Positions 8,590 through 17,223 of a DNA stretch of 64,000 nt are shown piece by piece (within the stretch, counting starts at the first letter, position 1; each line of letters begins with the position of its first letter). A model generated the notes under the pieces. That model was not told the origin of the DNA. It saw only the letters and a list, made by a program, of their open reading frames with translations, and ran no database searches. Source of the DNA: Neopusillimonas maritima (GTDB lineage: Bacteria; Pseudomonadota; Gammaproteobacteria; Burkholderiales; Burkholderiaceae_B); NCBI RefSeq assembly GCF_040930455.2, contig NZ_CP170494.1; one strand, 5' to 3'. The translations under genes were made by a program, and so were the position numbers.

Positions 8590-8940
8590 ATGACGACGTG
8601 TGTAAATGCGGTAATTGTGGGTGCCGATCGCTTAGGCAATATTCCTGATTTGTTGAAGGGCCATAATATTTCTATTCACCGGCATATCAGTGGCCGGGAT
8701 CCCGCCCATCAGAAGAAAAATCTGCAATTGCCCTCAGGCACGGATTTATTAATTTTGTTAACTGATTTTCTGGGCCATAACGTAATGAAAACGTTCCGGA
8801 TGGCAGCCCAGCGTTCTGGTGTAAGGGTTGTGGCTTGCCGCAGATCGGTGTGTTGTATGCAGAAGGCGCTGATGCAATGCGGCTATTGCAGCGAAGCTGA
8901 GTGCAAGGTTTCAGGCCCGAGCCGGCGCGCGCCGTTATAG
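8590..8940 (+). CDS. DUF2325-family protein
   Basis: 116 residues, uncharacterised family. The DUF2325 core is clear: VIVGADRLGNIPDLL, HRHISGRDPAHQKK, LPSGTDLLILLTDFLGHNVM and VVACRRSVCCMQ. The conserved serine/cysteine-rich end (RSVCC, then CGYC, AEC) could bind a metal or Fe-S cluster, but this is inference. An upstream promoter overlaps a Fur-like box, pointing to induction on iron limitation. The SD AAAGGG lies 7-8 bases before the ATG. The last 58 bases overlap the 3' end of the opposing NlpC/P60 gene, so residues after about 98 may be less constrained. Confidence 0.82.
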   Translation: MTTCVNAVIVGADRLGNIPDLLKGHNISIHRHISGRDPAHQKKNLQLPSGTDLLILLTDFLGHNVMKTFRMAAQRSGVRVVACRRSVCCMQKALMQCGYCSEAECKVSGPSRRAPL

Positions 8941-9527
8941 CGCTTCTTCCAGTATGCAATGTCCATGCTTTCCACCCTTACCTGGGCGCCCCGGCGGGGC
9001 GCATGGACGAATTCTTTATTTCCCAGGTAAATGCCTACATGTGAGAAGCGACTGCCCAAGGTGTTAAAAAACACCAAATCACCTTTGCGCAGTTCCGATT
9101 GTTTAACCGCGATACCCTGGCGGGCGATGTCGGCTGAGCGACGGGGCAATTTCAAGCCGAGCGATTTTTCGGCAGCGTAAATAACCAGGCCACTGCAGTC
9201 GAAGCCGGTGTCGGGCTCATCGCCGCCGAATTTGTAGTCGACCCCTAAATGTTCCAACGCGGCGCTGGCAAGCGCGCGCGAATCGTTGTAATACGTTTCA
9301 GAGGCCCGACTAAGGCCGAAATCGTTTTTGGCCAAATAAGCCCCCAGCGGATCGGAGCGCAAATGTGCCTGATAAGCTTCGCGGCCGGCACCGGCTTGAG
9401 AACCTGGGTCGGTAGACGCGCACCCTGCCAAAAAAGTGGCCGCAGCGAGGACGAATACTTTTACACCAACCGAGATGATTGGCGTGCGACGTTGACTCCC
9501 AGATAAAACTGGCACGTTATCCGACAT
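8883..9527 (-). CDS. NlpC/P60 lipoprotein, cell-wall endopeptidase
   Basis: 214 residues. N-terminal signal peptide with lipobox LAGC (cysteine at about 35), so probably an outer-membrane lipoprotein. The C-terminal NlpC/P60 domain has DCSGLVIYA (catalytic Cys), SHVGIYLG (catalytic His) and FVHAPRRGAQVRV (third polar position), matching DL-endopeptidases such as MepS/Spr that cut peptidoglycan cross-links for growth. The start ATG 9527 gives a normal basic n-region (SQRRTP). Monocistronic and convergent with the DUF2325 gene, overlapping it by 58 bases. Confidence 0.92.
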   Translation of the reverse strand: MSDNVPVLSGSQRRTPIISVGVKVFVLAAATFLAGCASTDPGSQAGAGREAYQAHLRSDPLGAYLAKNDFGLSRASETYYNDSRALASAALEHLGVDYKFGGDEPDTGFDCSGLVIYAAEKSLGLKLPRRSADIARQGIAVKQSELRKGDLVFFNTLGSRFSHVGIYLGNKEFVHAPRRGAQVRVESMDIAYWKKRYNGARRLGPETLHSASLQ

Positions 9528-9733
9528 GGTTCCCCGATAAAAGGCCTAAGTATTTTGGCCTGTTGCTGGTTGGCGTTTTTTGCGTGCCCGAGTTTAACTA
9601 AAACTTTGTGTCAGGTAAAGCCTCAAATGTTACAAATCGCACGTGTTGCGCCGTTCGGGTTGTGATGGGGAACTTATGGCATTATGCGGTTTCATCGTTG
9701 AATAACGCATCACATACCAAAGGAGACAGTCCG

Positions 9734-10141
9734 ATGAATACCAAACCTGTACTCGGCGCGAGCGACGTCACAAAAATTTTGTATGCGGCGACTGATTTTG
9801 CCAAAACCAATAATTGGGCGGTGGCGATTTCAGTGACCGACGATGGCGGCCATCTGCTAGGTATGGTGCGTCTCGACGGCGCTGCGCCCATGACAGCCAA
9901 AATGTCGGAAGCGAAAGCCAGAACAGCGGCAATGGGGCGTCGGGAAACAAAAATCTTCGAAGATATTATTGCTCAAGGGCGTGTTGCGTTCCTGTCGGCG
10001 CCCAATCTCGATGGTTTGTTGGAAGGCGGTGTGCCTGTAATGGCAGATGGCCAGGTCATTGGCGCCGTCGGTGTTTCCGGCGTGAAATCGTCTGATGACG
10101 CCGAAATTGCGCGTGCCGGGATTGCCGCGCTTAAGCTTTAA
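9734..10141 (+). CDS. GlcG/HbpS-family protein (haem-degrading domain)
   Basis: 135 residues from ATG 9734, chosen because AGGAG (9721-9725) lies 8 bases upstream; the frame extends to 9608 without family-like sequence. Family hallmarks: AISVTDDGGHLLGMVRLDGA, KARTAA, and PVMADGQVIGAVGVSG. The family includes HbpS (haem binding/degradation) and GlcG of glycolate operons, and is often a small partner of oxidoreductases; no substrate can be named. No signal peptide, so cytoplasmic. It precedes the UMF1 transporter by 38 bases. Confidence 0.88.
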   Translation: MNTKPVLGASDVTKILYAATDFAKTNNWAVAISVTDDGGHLLGMVRLDGAAPMTAKMSEAKARTAAMGRRETKIFEDIIAQGRVAFLSAPNLDGLLEGGVPVMADGQVIGAVGVSGVKSSDDAEIARAGIAALKL

Positions 10142-10179
10142 TTCCAACCAGTTTTAAGCAACGTGCTGTACTGCGATAC

Positions 10180-11529
10180 ATGACGGGGTCAGTCAAAACA
10201 ACCCCTGAGTCCTCAGCATTTACGAACGCGCTGCGTCCCGGCGTGCGTCGTCGGGAGTTGTGGGCTTGGGCGATGTACGATTTCGCCAACTCAGGCTACA
10301 CCACAGTTGTTCTGACCACGGTGTTCAACAGCTATTTTGTGTCGGTGGTCGCCCAGGGGCAGTCGTGGGGCACTCTCGCGCTCACAGCGGCCTTGTCAGT
10401 ATCGTATTTACTGGTCATGTTCACCATGCCGTCTTTGGGTGCGTATGCCGATGCAAATGGGAAGAAGCGTCGTGTTTTATTCTTGAGCACGCTTGGTTGT
10501 GTGGCGGCCACGGCCATGTTGGCAGTGGTTGGGCCTGGCGCTGTGTTGCTGGGGCTGGTGATTTTGGCCGTATCGAATTATTGTTACTGTGTGGGTGAGT
10601 CGGTTATTGCCGCGTTTCTGCCGGAAATTGCACAGCCTAATGCGTTGGGTCGTGTCTCAGGCTGGGGCTGGGGGTTTGGTTACTTTGGCGGTATGCTGGC
10701 TTTGGGGTTGTCGTTATATATCGTTACGTCACTTGCCGCCGGAGGGTTTGAAGCCCCTCAGTATGTCGCAATCGTCATGCTGTTCACGGCTGGTCTGTTT
10801 GCGTTGTCAGCCCTGCCATCGTTCCTTTTGTTGCACGACCGCTCGTTGCCGAATCGGCGCCCACGTTCCGCCCCGCTTAAACAATTGAAGCAAGCCTGGC
10901 GGGAAACATCCAGCTTTTTCCCCGATTTTCGCCTGTTGCTGATATGTGGGGCGTTTTATCAAGCAGGGATCGCCGTAGTGGTGACACTTGCCGCAGTGTA
11001 TGCCAATCAGGCCATGGGGTTTACCATGGCCAAAACAATGTTACTGGTTTTTGTGGTGAATATCGCTGCGGCGGCAGGAGCCCTGACGTTTGGACACTTT
11101 CAGGATCGGGCGGGTCATAAAAAAGCGCTTGCTTTGACCCTGATGGGTTGGATTCTGATGGTGTTGGTCGCCTATGCCGCAGTCAGTGAATGGATATTCT
11201 GGGTCGCTGCCGGATTGGCCGGCTTATGCATGGGTACAAGTCAGAGCGCCGGGCGCGCCATGGTGGGCGCGTTGGCGCCACAGGGTCGGTTGGCGGAATT
11301 TTATTCGCTTTGGACGTTCGCCATACAGTTGGCGGCTGTCGTGGGTCCGTTCACTTACGGCCTGGTTACCTGGCTAACCGATGGCAACCATCGGCAGGCG
11401 CTCTTGGTAACCGGTTTGTTTTTTGTTGCGGGTTTGGTGGTGTTACAAAGGCTTGATTTTGCGCGCGGCATCAAGGTGCGCGATACTTACTCTCTGTCAG
11501 GCCATGAAAATTCATTGAACGAGGAGTAA
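10180..11529 (+). CDS. UMF1-type MFS transporter
   Basis: 449 residues with about 12 membrane segments. The N-terminus RRELWAWAMYDFANSGYTT and the loop GAYADANGKKRRVL are the signature of the UMF1/Atg22-like branch of the major facilitator superfamily; NSYF and WGWGFGYFGG also fit. Relatives in fungi export amino acids from vacuoles; bacterial substrates are mostly unknown. The stop overlaps the acs region (TAATG), so both are likely co-expressed, which hints at a carboxylate or related substrate (inference only). Confidence 0.88.
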   Translation: MTGSVKTTPESSAFTNALRPGVRRRELWAWAMYDFANSGYTTVVLTTVFNSYFVSVVAQGQSWGTLALTAALSVSYLLVMFTMPSLGAYADANGKKRRVLFLSTLGCVAATAMLAVVGPGAVLLGLVILAVSNYCYCVGESVIAAFLPEIAQPNALGRVSGWGWGFGYFGGMLALGLSLYIVTSLAAGGFEAPQYVAIVMLFTAGLFALSALPSFLLLHDRSLPNRRPRSAPLKQLKQAWRETSSFFPDFRLLLICGAFYQAGIAVVVTLAAVYANQAMGFTMAKTMLLVFVVNIAAAAGALTFGHFQDRAGHKKALALTLMGWILMVLVAYAAVSEWIFWVAAGLAGLCMGTSQSAGRAMVGALAPQGRLAEFYSLWTFAIQLAAVVGPFTYGLVTWLTDGNHRQALLVTGLFFVAGLVVLQRLDFARGIKVRDTYSLSGHENSLNEE

Positions 11530-11534
11530 TGAGA

Positions 11535-13517
11535 ATGGCATCTACAGATATTAAATCGGTGCTGGTTGAAAATCGTGTGTTTCCACCGTTTGCCGACATA
11601 GAGAAAAACGCAACCATTTCCGGTATGCAGGCTTACGACGATCTGGTAAAGGAAGCACAGCAAGATCCGAATGAGTTTTGGGGGCGTCTGGCCAAAGAAC
11701 ATCTTAATTGGACCACCCCCTTCACGCAGGTGCTCGATGAGTCTGAGGCGCCGTTCTATAAATGGTTTTCCGACGGTGAGTTGAATGTGTCGGCTAATTG
11801 CCTTGACCGCCATCTGGGAACGCCAACCGAAAATAAAACCGCCATTATTTTTGAAACCGACGACGGCAAGGTGCTGCGAGTTACCTATCGTGAACTCTAC
11901 GATCGGGTATGTGAGTTTGCCAACGGCTTGAAAGCGTTGGGCTATAAAAAGGGCGATCGTGCCATTATTTATCTGCCGATGTCGATCGAGGCGGTGGTGG
12001 CCATGCAGGCATGCGTCCGGTTGGGCATGATCCATTCGGTTGTATTCGGTGGCTTCTCTTCCAAAAGTATTCATGAGCGTTTGGTGGATGTAGGAGCGTC
12101 GCTGGTGATTACCGCCGATGAGCAAATGCGGGGTGGAAAAACCATTGCATTAAAGCCGGCGGTTGATGAAGCCATAGCCACGGGTGGTTGCCAGGCCGTA
12201 CGCCACGTCGTCGTTTATAGACGCACCGGAGGCAACGTGCAGTGGCATGAAGGGCGCGACCTTTGGATGCATGATGTATGCCAGGGCCAGGCCGGGCCGT
12301 GTGAGCCGGTGCCGGTTAATGCCGAGCATCCGTTGTTCATTCTCTATACCTCGGGCTCAACAGGCAAGCCCAAGGGCGTTCAGCATGCTTCGGCGGGCTA
12401 TTTGTTGTGGGCTTCTCTTACGGTGAAATGGGCCTTCGATGCCAAAGAGTCCGATGTTTACTGGTGTACCGCCGACGTTGGCTGGATTACAGGTCATACT
12501 TATATTGTGTATGGGCCTTTGGCGGCAGGTGTTACCCAGGTGATGTTCGAGGGCGTACCTACTTATCCCAATGCGGGCCGTTTTTGGGAGATGATTCAAC
12601 GACACGAAGTGAGCATCTTTTATACGGCGCCGACGGCGATTCGTTCGCTTATCAAAGCGGCGGAAGCACAGCCGGAATGTCACCCGCGCAAATACGATTT
12701 GAACAGTTTGCGCATCATCGGTTCGGTAGGCGAGCCCATTAACCCCGAAGCCTGGATGTGGTATTTCAAGGAGGTGGGTCGAGAACGCTGCCCCATTCTG
12801 GATACGTGGTGGCAAACTGAAACCGGGGGTCACATGATCACGCCTTTGCCGGGCGTGACACCGCTGAAACCGGGCTCGTGCACCTTGCCGTTGCCGGGTA
12901 TCGAGATGGCTATTGTTGATGAGACCGGCACCGATGTTAAGTCCGGCACCGGGGGTTTTTTGGTTGTGAAGCGCCCCTGGCCCGCTATGATTCGAACCAT
13001 TTGGGGTGACCCAGAGCGTTTCAAGAAAAATTATTTCCCGCCGGAAATGAAAGGTTATTACCTTGCCGGCGATGGCGCGCAACGTGATACCGATGGGTAC
13101 TTCTGGATTATGGGTCGCGTCGACGACGTGTTAAATGTATCAGGCCATCGCTTGGGTACGATGGAAATTGAGTCTGCCCTGGTGTCCCATTCGTTGGTGG
13201 CGGAGGCGGCGGTAGTAGGGCGGCCGGATGATACGACGGGCGAGGCTATTGTGGCGTTTGTTGTGTTGAAACGGAGTTTGCCTGAGGGTGACGAGGCAGC
13301 AAAAATTGCCAAAGAGCTGCGCGATTGGGTGGCCAAGGAAATTGGCCCGATTGCCAAGCCGAAAGATATCCGTTTCGGTGAAAATTTACCGAAAACCCGG
13401 TCAGGCAAAATTATGCGGCGTTTGTTGCGCAACGTAGCCCGGGGCGAGGAAATTACGCAAGACGTTTCCACGCTTGAAAACCCAACAATTCTCGACCAGT
13501 TATCGCAGTCGGTTTAA
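11535..13517 (+). CDS. acs: Acetyl-CoA synthetase (AMP-forming)
   Basis: Activates acetate to acetyl-CoA via acetyl-AMP. 660 residues. ATG 11535 is preferred over ATG 11529, since GAGGAG (11521-11526) is 8 bases from the former and only 2 from the latter. Motifs: YTSGSTGKPKGVQH (P-loop), TADVGWITGHTY, DTWWQTETGG, YLAGDGAQRD, GRVDDVLNVSGHRLGTMEIE and PKTRSGKIMRRLLR with the lysine known in Acs to be acetylated for control. Domains are complete. Together with pta-ackA at 47-49 kb the cell has both high- and low-affinity acetate routes. Confidence 0.97.
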   Translation: MASTDIKSVLVENRVFPPFADIEKNATISGMQAYDDLVKEAQQDPNEFWGRLAKEHLNWTTPFTQVLDESEAPFYKWFSDGELNVSANCLDRHLGTPTENKTAIIFETDDGKVLRVTYRELYDRVCEFANGLKALGYKKGDRAIIYLPMSIEAVVAMQACVRLGMIHSVVFGGFSSKSIHERLVDVGASLVITADEQMRGGKTIALKPAVDEAIATGGCQAVRHVVVYRRTGGNVQWHEGRDLWMHDVCQGQAGPCEPVPVNAEHPLFILYTSGSTGKPKGVQHASAGYLLWASLTVKWAFDAKESDVYWCTADVGWITGHTYIVYGPLAAGVTQVMFEGVPTYPNAGRFWEMIQRHEVSIFYTAPTAIRSLIKAAEAQPECHPRKYDLNSLRIIGSVGEPINPEAWMWYFKEVGRERCPILDTWWQTETGGHMITPLPGVTPLKPGSCTLPLPGIEMAIVDETGTDVKSGTGGFLVVKRPWPAMIRTIWGDPERFKKNYFPPEMKGYYLAGDGAQRDTDGYFWIMGRVDDVLNVSGHRLGTMEIESALVSHSLVAEAAVVGRPDDTTGEAIVAFVVLKRSLPEGDEAAKIAKELRDWVAKEIGPIAKPKDIRFGENLPKTRSGKIMRRLLRNVARGEEITQDVSTLENPTILDQLSQSV

Positions 13518-13541
13518 AGCCGGATCGGATGTGGTTTAGGT

Positions 13542-13583
13542 AAAAAAAGGGGCGCCTCTGCGAACATGAGGCGCCCCTTTTTT
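13542..13583. terminator. Bidirectional terminator between acs and ETF-QO
   Basis: A perfect 10-bp stem GGGGCGCCTC (13549-13558) / GAGGCGCCCC (13568-13577) has A7 on the left and T6 on the right, so it can end both convergent genes. Confidence 0.9.
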
Positions 13584-13593
13584 ATGCGGCTTT

Positions 13594-15240
13594 TTACATG
13601 CCGTTGTAAACCGGTCCTTCGCCCCCTTGGGGTGTTACCCAAACAATGTTTTGTGTAGGGTCCTTTATATCGCAGGTTTTGCAATGCACACAGTTCTGCG
13701 CGTTAATCTGTAATTGATCTTCACCGTTTTCCGTTTTCACGAATTCATATACGCCTGCCGGGCAATAGCGCGCTTCCGGCCCACCATACTTTGCCAGATT
13801 CACGGCCACCGGAACCGAAGCGTCTTTCAACGTTAAATGAATCGGCTGGTTTTCCTCGTGGTTGGTGTTCGACAAAAATACTGAGCTGAGTTTGTCGAAG
13901 GTGAGCTTGCCGTCGGGTTTGGGGTAGTCGATACGGGCGCATTCCGCGGCCGGCTGCAAACAGGCGTGGTCGGGTTTGGTACGGTGGATTGTCCAGGGCA
14001 TTTTGCCTTTCAGCAACCACTGTTCTACGCCTGTCATGACGGTGGCGACTGTACGGCCTTTCTTGAACCATTGTTTGAAGTTACGTGACTTGTTGAGCTC
14101 TTCATAAAGCCACGATTTTTCGAATGCCTGTGGGTAAGCGGTTAGTTCGTCGCGGCTACGCTCGGCGGCCAGCGCGTCGAACGCGGCTTCGGCTGCCAGG
14201 GCGCCGGTTTTAATGGCCGCATGGCTTCCTTTGATGCGTGATGCGTTCAGAGTGCCCGCCTCACAGCCCACCAGTACTCCCCCGGGGAAACAAAGCTTTG
14301 GTAGAGATAGCAGGCCGCCGGCAGTAAGCGAGCGGGCACCATAGGCAATGCGCTTGCCCCCTTCAAACGTTGAACGAATGGCCGGGTGCGTTTTATACCG
14401 TTGGAACTCTTCGTAAGGAGAGAGCCACGGGTTGGCGTAGTCCAGACCAACGACCAGCCCCACCACAACCAGATTGTTGTCGAGGTGATACAGGAAAGAG
14501 CCGCCGTAGGTATCGGCATCGAGCGGCCATCCGGCAGTGTGAACGACCAGACCGGGTTTGGATTGTGAAGGGTCGACCTCCCACATTTCCTTGATGCCGA
14601 TTGCGTAGCTTTGCGGATCTTTACCTTGATCGAGTTTAAAGCGTTCGATTAACTGGCGCCCCAGTTGGCCGCGCGAGCCTTCGGCAAAAATGGTGTACCG
14701 CGCATGCAGTTCCATGCCGGGCTGGTAATTAGGTGTTTCAGAGCCGTCGCGCGCCACACCCATATCGCCGGTGGCCACCCCTTTTACAGCGCCATTTTCG
14801 TCGTACAGCACTTCAGCGGCCGAAAAGCCGGGGAAAATTTCCACGCCCAGCGCCTCAGCTTGTTCGCCCAGCCATTGGGTTACTTCGCCCAGGCGGACAA
14901 CATAGTTGCCGTGGTTTTGAAAACATTCAGGCAATAGCCAGTTTGGGGTTGCCCGTGCGCCTTTTTGCGTCAGGAAGAGGAATTTGTCCTCCTTGACTTC
15001 GGTATTCAGCGGTGCACCTTTTTCTTTCCAGTCGGGGATCAGCTCGGTGAGTGCTTTCGGATCCATGACCGCGCCCGACAAAATATGGGCGCCGACTTCC
15101 GATGCCTTTTCCAGGACACAGACATTGATGTCTTGACCTTTATCGTTGGCGAGTTGTTTCAGGCGGATGGCGGCAGACAAGCCGGCCGGCCCGGCGCCGA
15201 CCACCACTACGTCGTATTCCATCGATTCGCGTTCAGCCAT
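13594..15240 (-). CDS. Electron transfer flavoprotein-ubiquinone oxidoreductase
   Basis: Passes electrons from ETF (fatty acid and amino acid oxidation) to ubiquinone at the inner membrane. 548 residues. FAD-binding VVVVGAGPAGLSAAIRLKQ sits at the N-terminus, followed by GAHILSGAVMDPKAL. The C-terminal 4Fe-4S region has CPAGVYEF and NCVHCKTCDIKDPTQNIVW, ending GGEGPVYNGM. ATG 15240 is supported by GGAGGT 8 bases upstream; ATG 15222 is an internal alternative. etfAB are not in the window. Divergent from the aminopeptidase P gene. Confidence 0.96.
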   Translation of the reverse strand: MAERESMEYDVVVVGAGPAGLSAAIRLKQLANDKGQDINVCVLEKASEVGAHILSGAVMDPKALTELIPDWKEKGAPLNTEVKEDKFLFLTQKGARATPNWLLPECFQNHGNYVVRLGEVTQWLGEQAEALGVEIFPGFSAAEVLYDENGAVKGVATGDMGVARDGSETPNYQPGMELHARYTIFAEGSRGQLGRQLIERFKLDQGKDPQSYAIGIKEMWEVDPSQSKPGLVVHTAGWPLDADTYGGSFLYHLDNNLVVVGLVVGLDYANPWLSPYEEFQRYKTHPAIRSTFEGGKRIAYGARSLTAGGLLSLPKLCFPGGVLVGCEAGTLNASRIKGSHAAIKTGALAAEAAFDALAAERSRDELTAYPQAFEKSWLYEELNKSRNFKQWFKKGRTVATVMTGVEQWLLKGKMPWTIHRTKPDHACLQPAAECARIDYPKPDGKLTFDKLSSVFLSNTNHEENQPIHLTLKDASVPVAVNLAKYGGPEARYCPAGVYEFVKTENGEDQLQINAQNCVHCKTCDIKDPTQNIVWVTPQGGEGPVYNGM

Positions 15241-15361
15241 GGATGTTGACCTCCGTTATATGTTTTCTGTGGGCGTATACTTTGTGCATTGTACTTCCGA
15301 TATGGCCTGCCTGCGCGTTTGAAGCGTGTGCACGGTCGGCTTGACGAACAAGAAGGTGTGA

Positions 15362-17155
15362 ATGTCTGAAACTCAATTTGTCATCAAAAAGCGGATTCAG
15401 CACTTGCGTGAATTGATGTTTTCCCGGGGGGTGAAGGCTTGTGTGGTTCTCTCGGCCGATCCGCATTTGTCTGAGTACCTGCCCGAGCATTGGCAGGCTC
15501 GTGCCTGGTTAAGTGGATTTCAGGGGTCGGCCGGCACACTGCTGGTAACGCCCGAGTTTGCGGGATTATGGACCGACAGCCGCTATTGGGAGCAAGCGAT
15601 TGTTGATCTTGCCGGTACTGACATTGAGCTTATGCGGGCCGGGCAAGAGGGTGTGCCGTCGCCTCCAGATTGGCTCGTTTTGAATCTGGCGGCCGGAGAC
15701 TGCGTGGCCGTCGATGGTGATACGCTCAGCGTTGCCGCTCATCGGCAGTGGTTGCAGGTCTTGTCTGGTTCAGCGATTCGTCTGCAAACCGATCTCGATT
15801 TGCCGGGCGAGGTTTGGGCGGATCGCCCTGCGTTGCCGTATGCGCCGGTTTATGCTCACGCATCACACTTTGCGGGTCGAAGTCGTGCCGACAAGCTGGC
15901 GGCGGTTCGCAAGGAAATGAGCGAAAAGAAAGCGCAGTGGCATTGGTTGTCGTCGCTCGACGATATTGCCTGGATATTGAATCTGCGTGGGCAGGATGTG
16001 GCTTATAACCCGGTTTTTCTCAGTCATTTCTTAATTGGGGAGCACGACGCCCGTCTTTTTATCGACCAATCCAAAATTGCGGATGAATTGCGACGTGATC
16101 TTGAGATGGATGGCATTGTGCTGGAGTCTTACGACGCTTTGGCCGGTGTACTTGCCTGCTTGCCGGAGTCGGATACTTTGTTGTTCGATCCGGCTCGAAC
16201 GACGGCGGGGCTCTTGTCGTCGGCAGCGTTTGTTAAACAATGCGAGGCTGACAATCCTTCGCAAATAATGAAGGCATGCAAGACCGAAGCGGAACTGGCC
16301 CACATTCGCGAGACCATGGAAATGGATGGTGCGGCGTTGTGTGAGTTTTTTGCCTGGTTCGAAGAACACGTTGGGAAGGAAAGAGTGTCTGAGCTCATGG
16401 TGGATGAGCGCATTACCGCCGCGCGTGCCCGTCGGCCGCATTTCGTCTGCCCCAGCTTTTCCACGATTGCTGCGTTTAACGCCAATGGCGCCATGCCGCA
16501 CTATCAGGCTACTGAGCAGTCTCACGCCTGGATAGAGGGGGATGGCTTGCTGCTGATCGACTCGGGAGGGCAGTACCTGGGAGGTACAACAGATATCACC
16601 CGGGTTGTTCCCATCGGCACGCTCAGCGCATCCCAGAAACATGATTACACTTTAGTGCTTAAAGGGATGATTGCTTTGTCTCAGGCGGTGTTTCCGAAAG
16701 GGGTGGCCGGCTCGACGCTCGATGTGCTTGCACGCATGCCTCTTTGGCAGTCAGGGTTGGAGTTTGGCCACGGTACGGGGCATGGTGTGGGGTACTTCCT
16801 GAATGTGCATGAGGGGCCGCAATCCATTTCCTATCGCGCTCCACGCGCCGTGCCCATGCAGGTGGGTATGGTGACGTCAAATGAACCGGGGTTGTATCGT
16901 CCGGGCCAATGGGGCATTCGTATCGAGAATTTAATTGCCTGCCAACCGGCCCGACAAACTGATTTTGGTGATTTCCTGCAGTTTGAAACGCTTACGCTGT
17001 GCCCGATTGATACACGTTGCATTGAGCCCACACTCATGACGGATACCGACAGACAGTGGTTGAACCATTATCATGGGCAAGTACGGCAACGTTTATTGCC
17101 GCATGTGAGCGGCGCAGCCAAGAATTGGTTGATCACTCGTACCGAGCCCCTGTAA
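15362..17155 (+). CDS. Xaa-Pro aminopeptidase (M24, aminopeptidase P)
   Basis: Removes N-terminal residues before proline. 597 residues, the long three-domain type: two creatinase-like N-terminal domains (about 10-300) and a C-terminal pita-bread domain. Metal ligands are visible in LLIDSGGQYLGGTTDITRVV (two Asp), GHGTGHGVGYFLNVHEG (His), TSNEPGLYRPGQWGIRIENL (two Glu region). Start ATG 15362 follows AAGGTG. Monocistronic, 68 bases before pyrG, which has its own promoter-like sequence. Confidence 0.94.
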   Translation: MSETQFVIKKRIQHLRELMFSRGVKACVVLSADPHLSEYLPEHWQARAWLSGFQGSAGTLLVTPEFAGLWTDSRYWEQAIVDLAGTDIELMRAGQEGVPSPPDWLVLNLAAGDCVAVDGDTLSVAAHRQWLQVLSGSAIRLQTDLDLPGEVWADRPALPYAPVYAHASHFAGRSRADKLAAVRKEMSEKKAQWHWLSSLDDIAWILNLRGQDVAYNPVFLSHFLIGEHDARLFIDQSKIADELRRDLEMDGIVLESYDALAGVLACLPESDTLLFDPARTTAGLLSSAAFVKQCEADNPSQIMKACKTEAELAHIRETMEMDGAALCEFFAWFEEHVGKERVSELMVDERITAARARRPHFVCPSFSTIAAFNANGAMPHYQATEQSHAWIEGDGLLLIDSGGQYLGGTTDITRVVPIGTLSASQKHDYTLVLKGMIALSQAVFPKGVAGSTLDVLARMPLWQSGLEFGHGTGHGVGYFLNVHEGPQSISYRAPRAVPMQVGMVTSNEPGLYRPGQWGIRIENLIACQPARQTDFGDFLQFETLTLCPIDTRCIEPTLMTDTDRQWLNHYHGQVRQRLLPHVSGAAKNWLITRTEPL

Positions 17156-17178
17156 GGTTGGGGTGTGTCGGCTATAAT
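17150..17178 (+). promoter_or_regulatory. Possible pyrG promoter
   Basis: TATAAT at 17173-17178 is a perfect -10, 45 bases before the pyrG ATG. The matching -35 (CTGTAA, 17150-17155, 17-bp spacer) is weak and overlaps the stop of the upstream gene. Confidence 0.45.
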
Positions 17179-17223
17179 TTCAATTTCCCGCTACCGCCTG
17201 GTGATCCCGGGTGCTGAAAACCG

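Noticed and set aside
15246..15281. TTGACC and TATACT as a promoter for aminopeptidase P
   Set aside because: The spacer is 24 bases, too long for a sigma-70 promoter.
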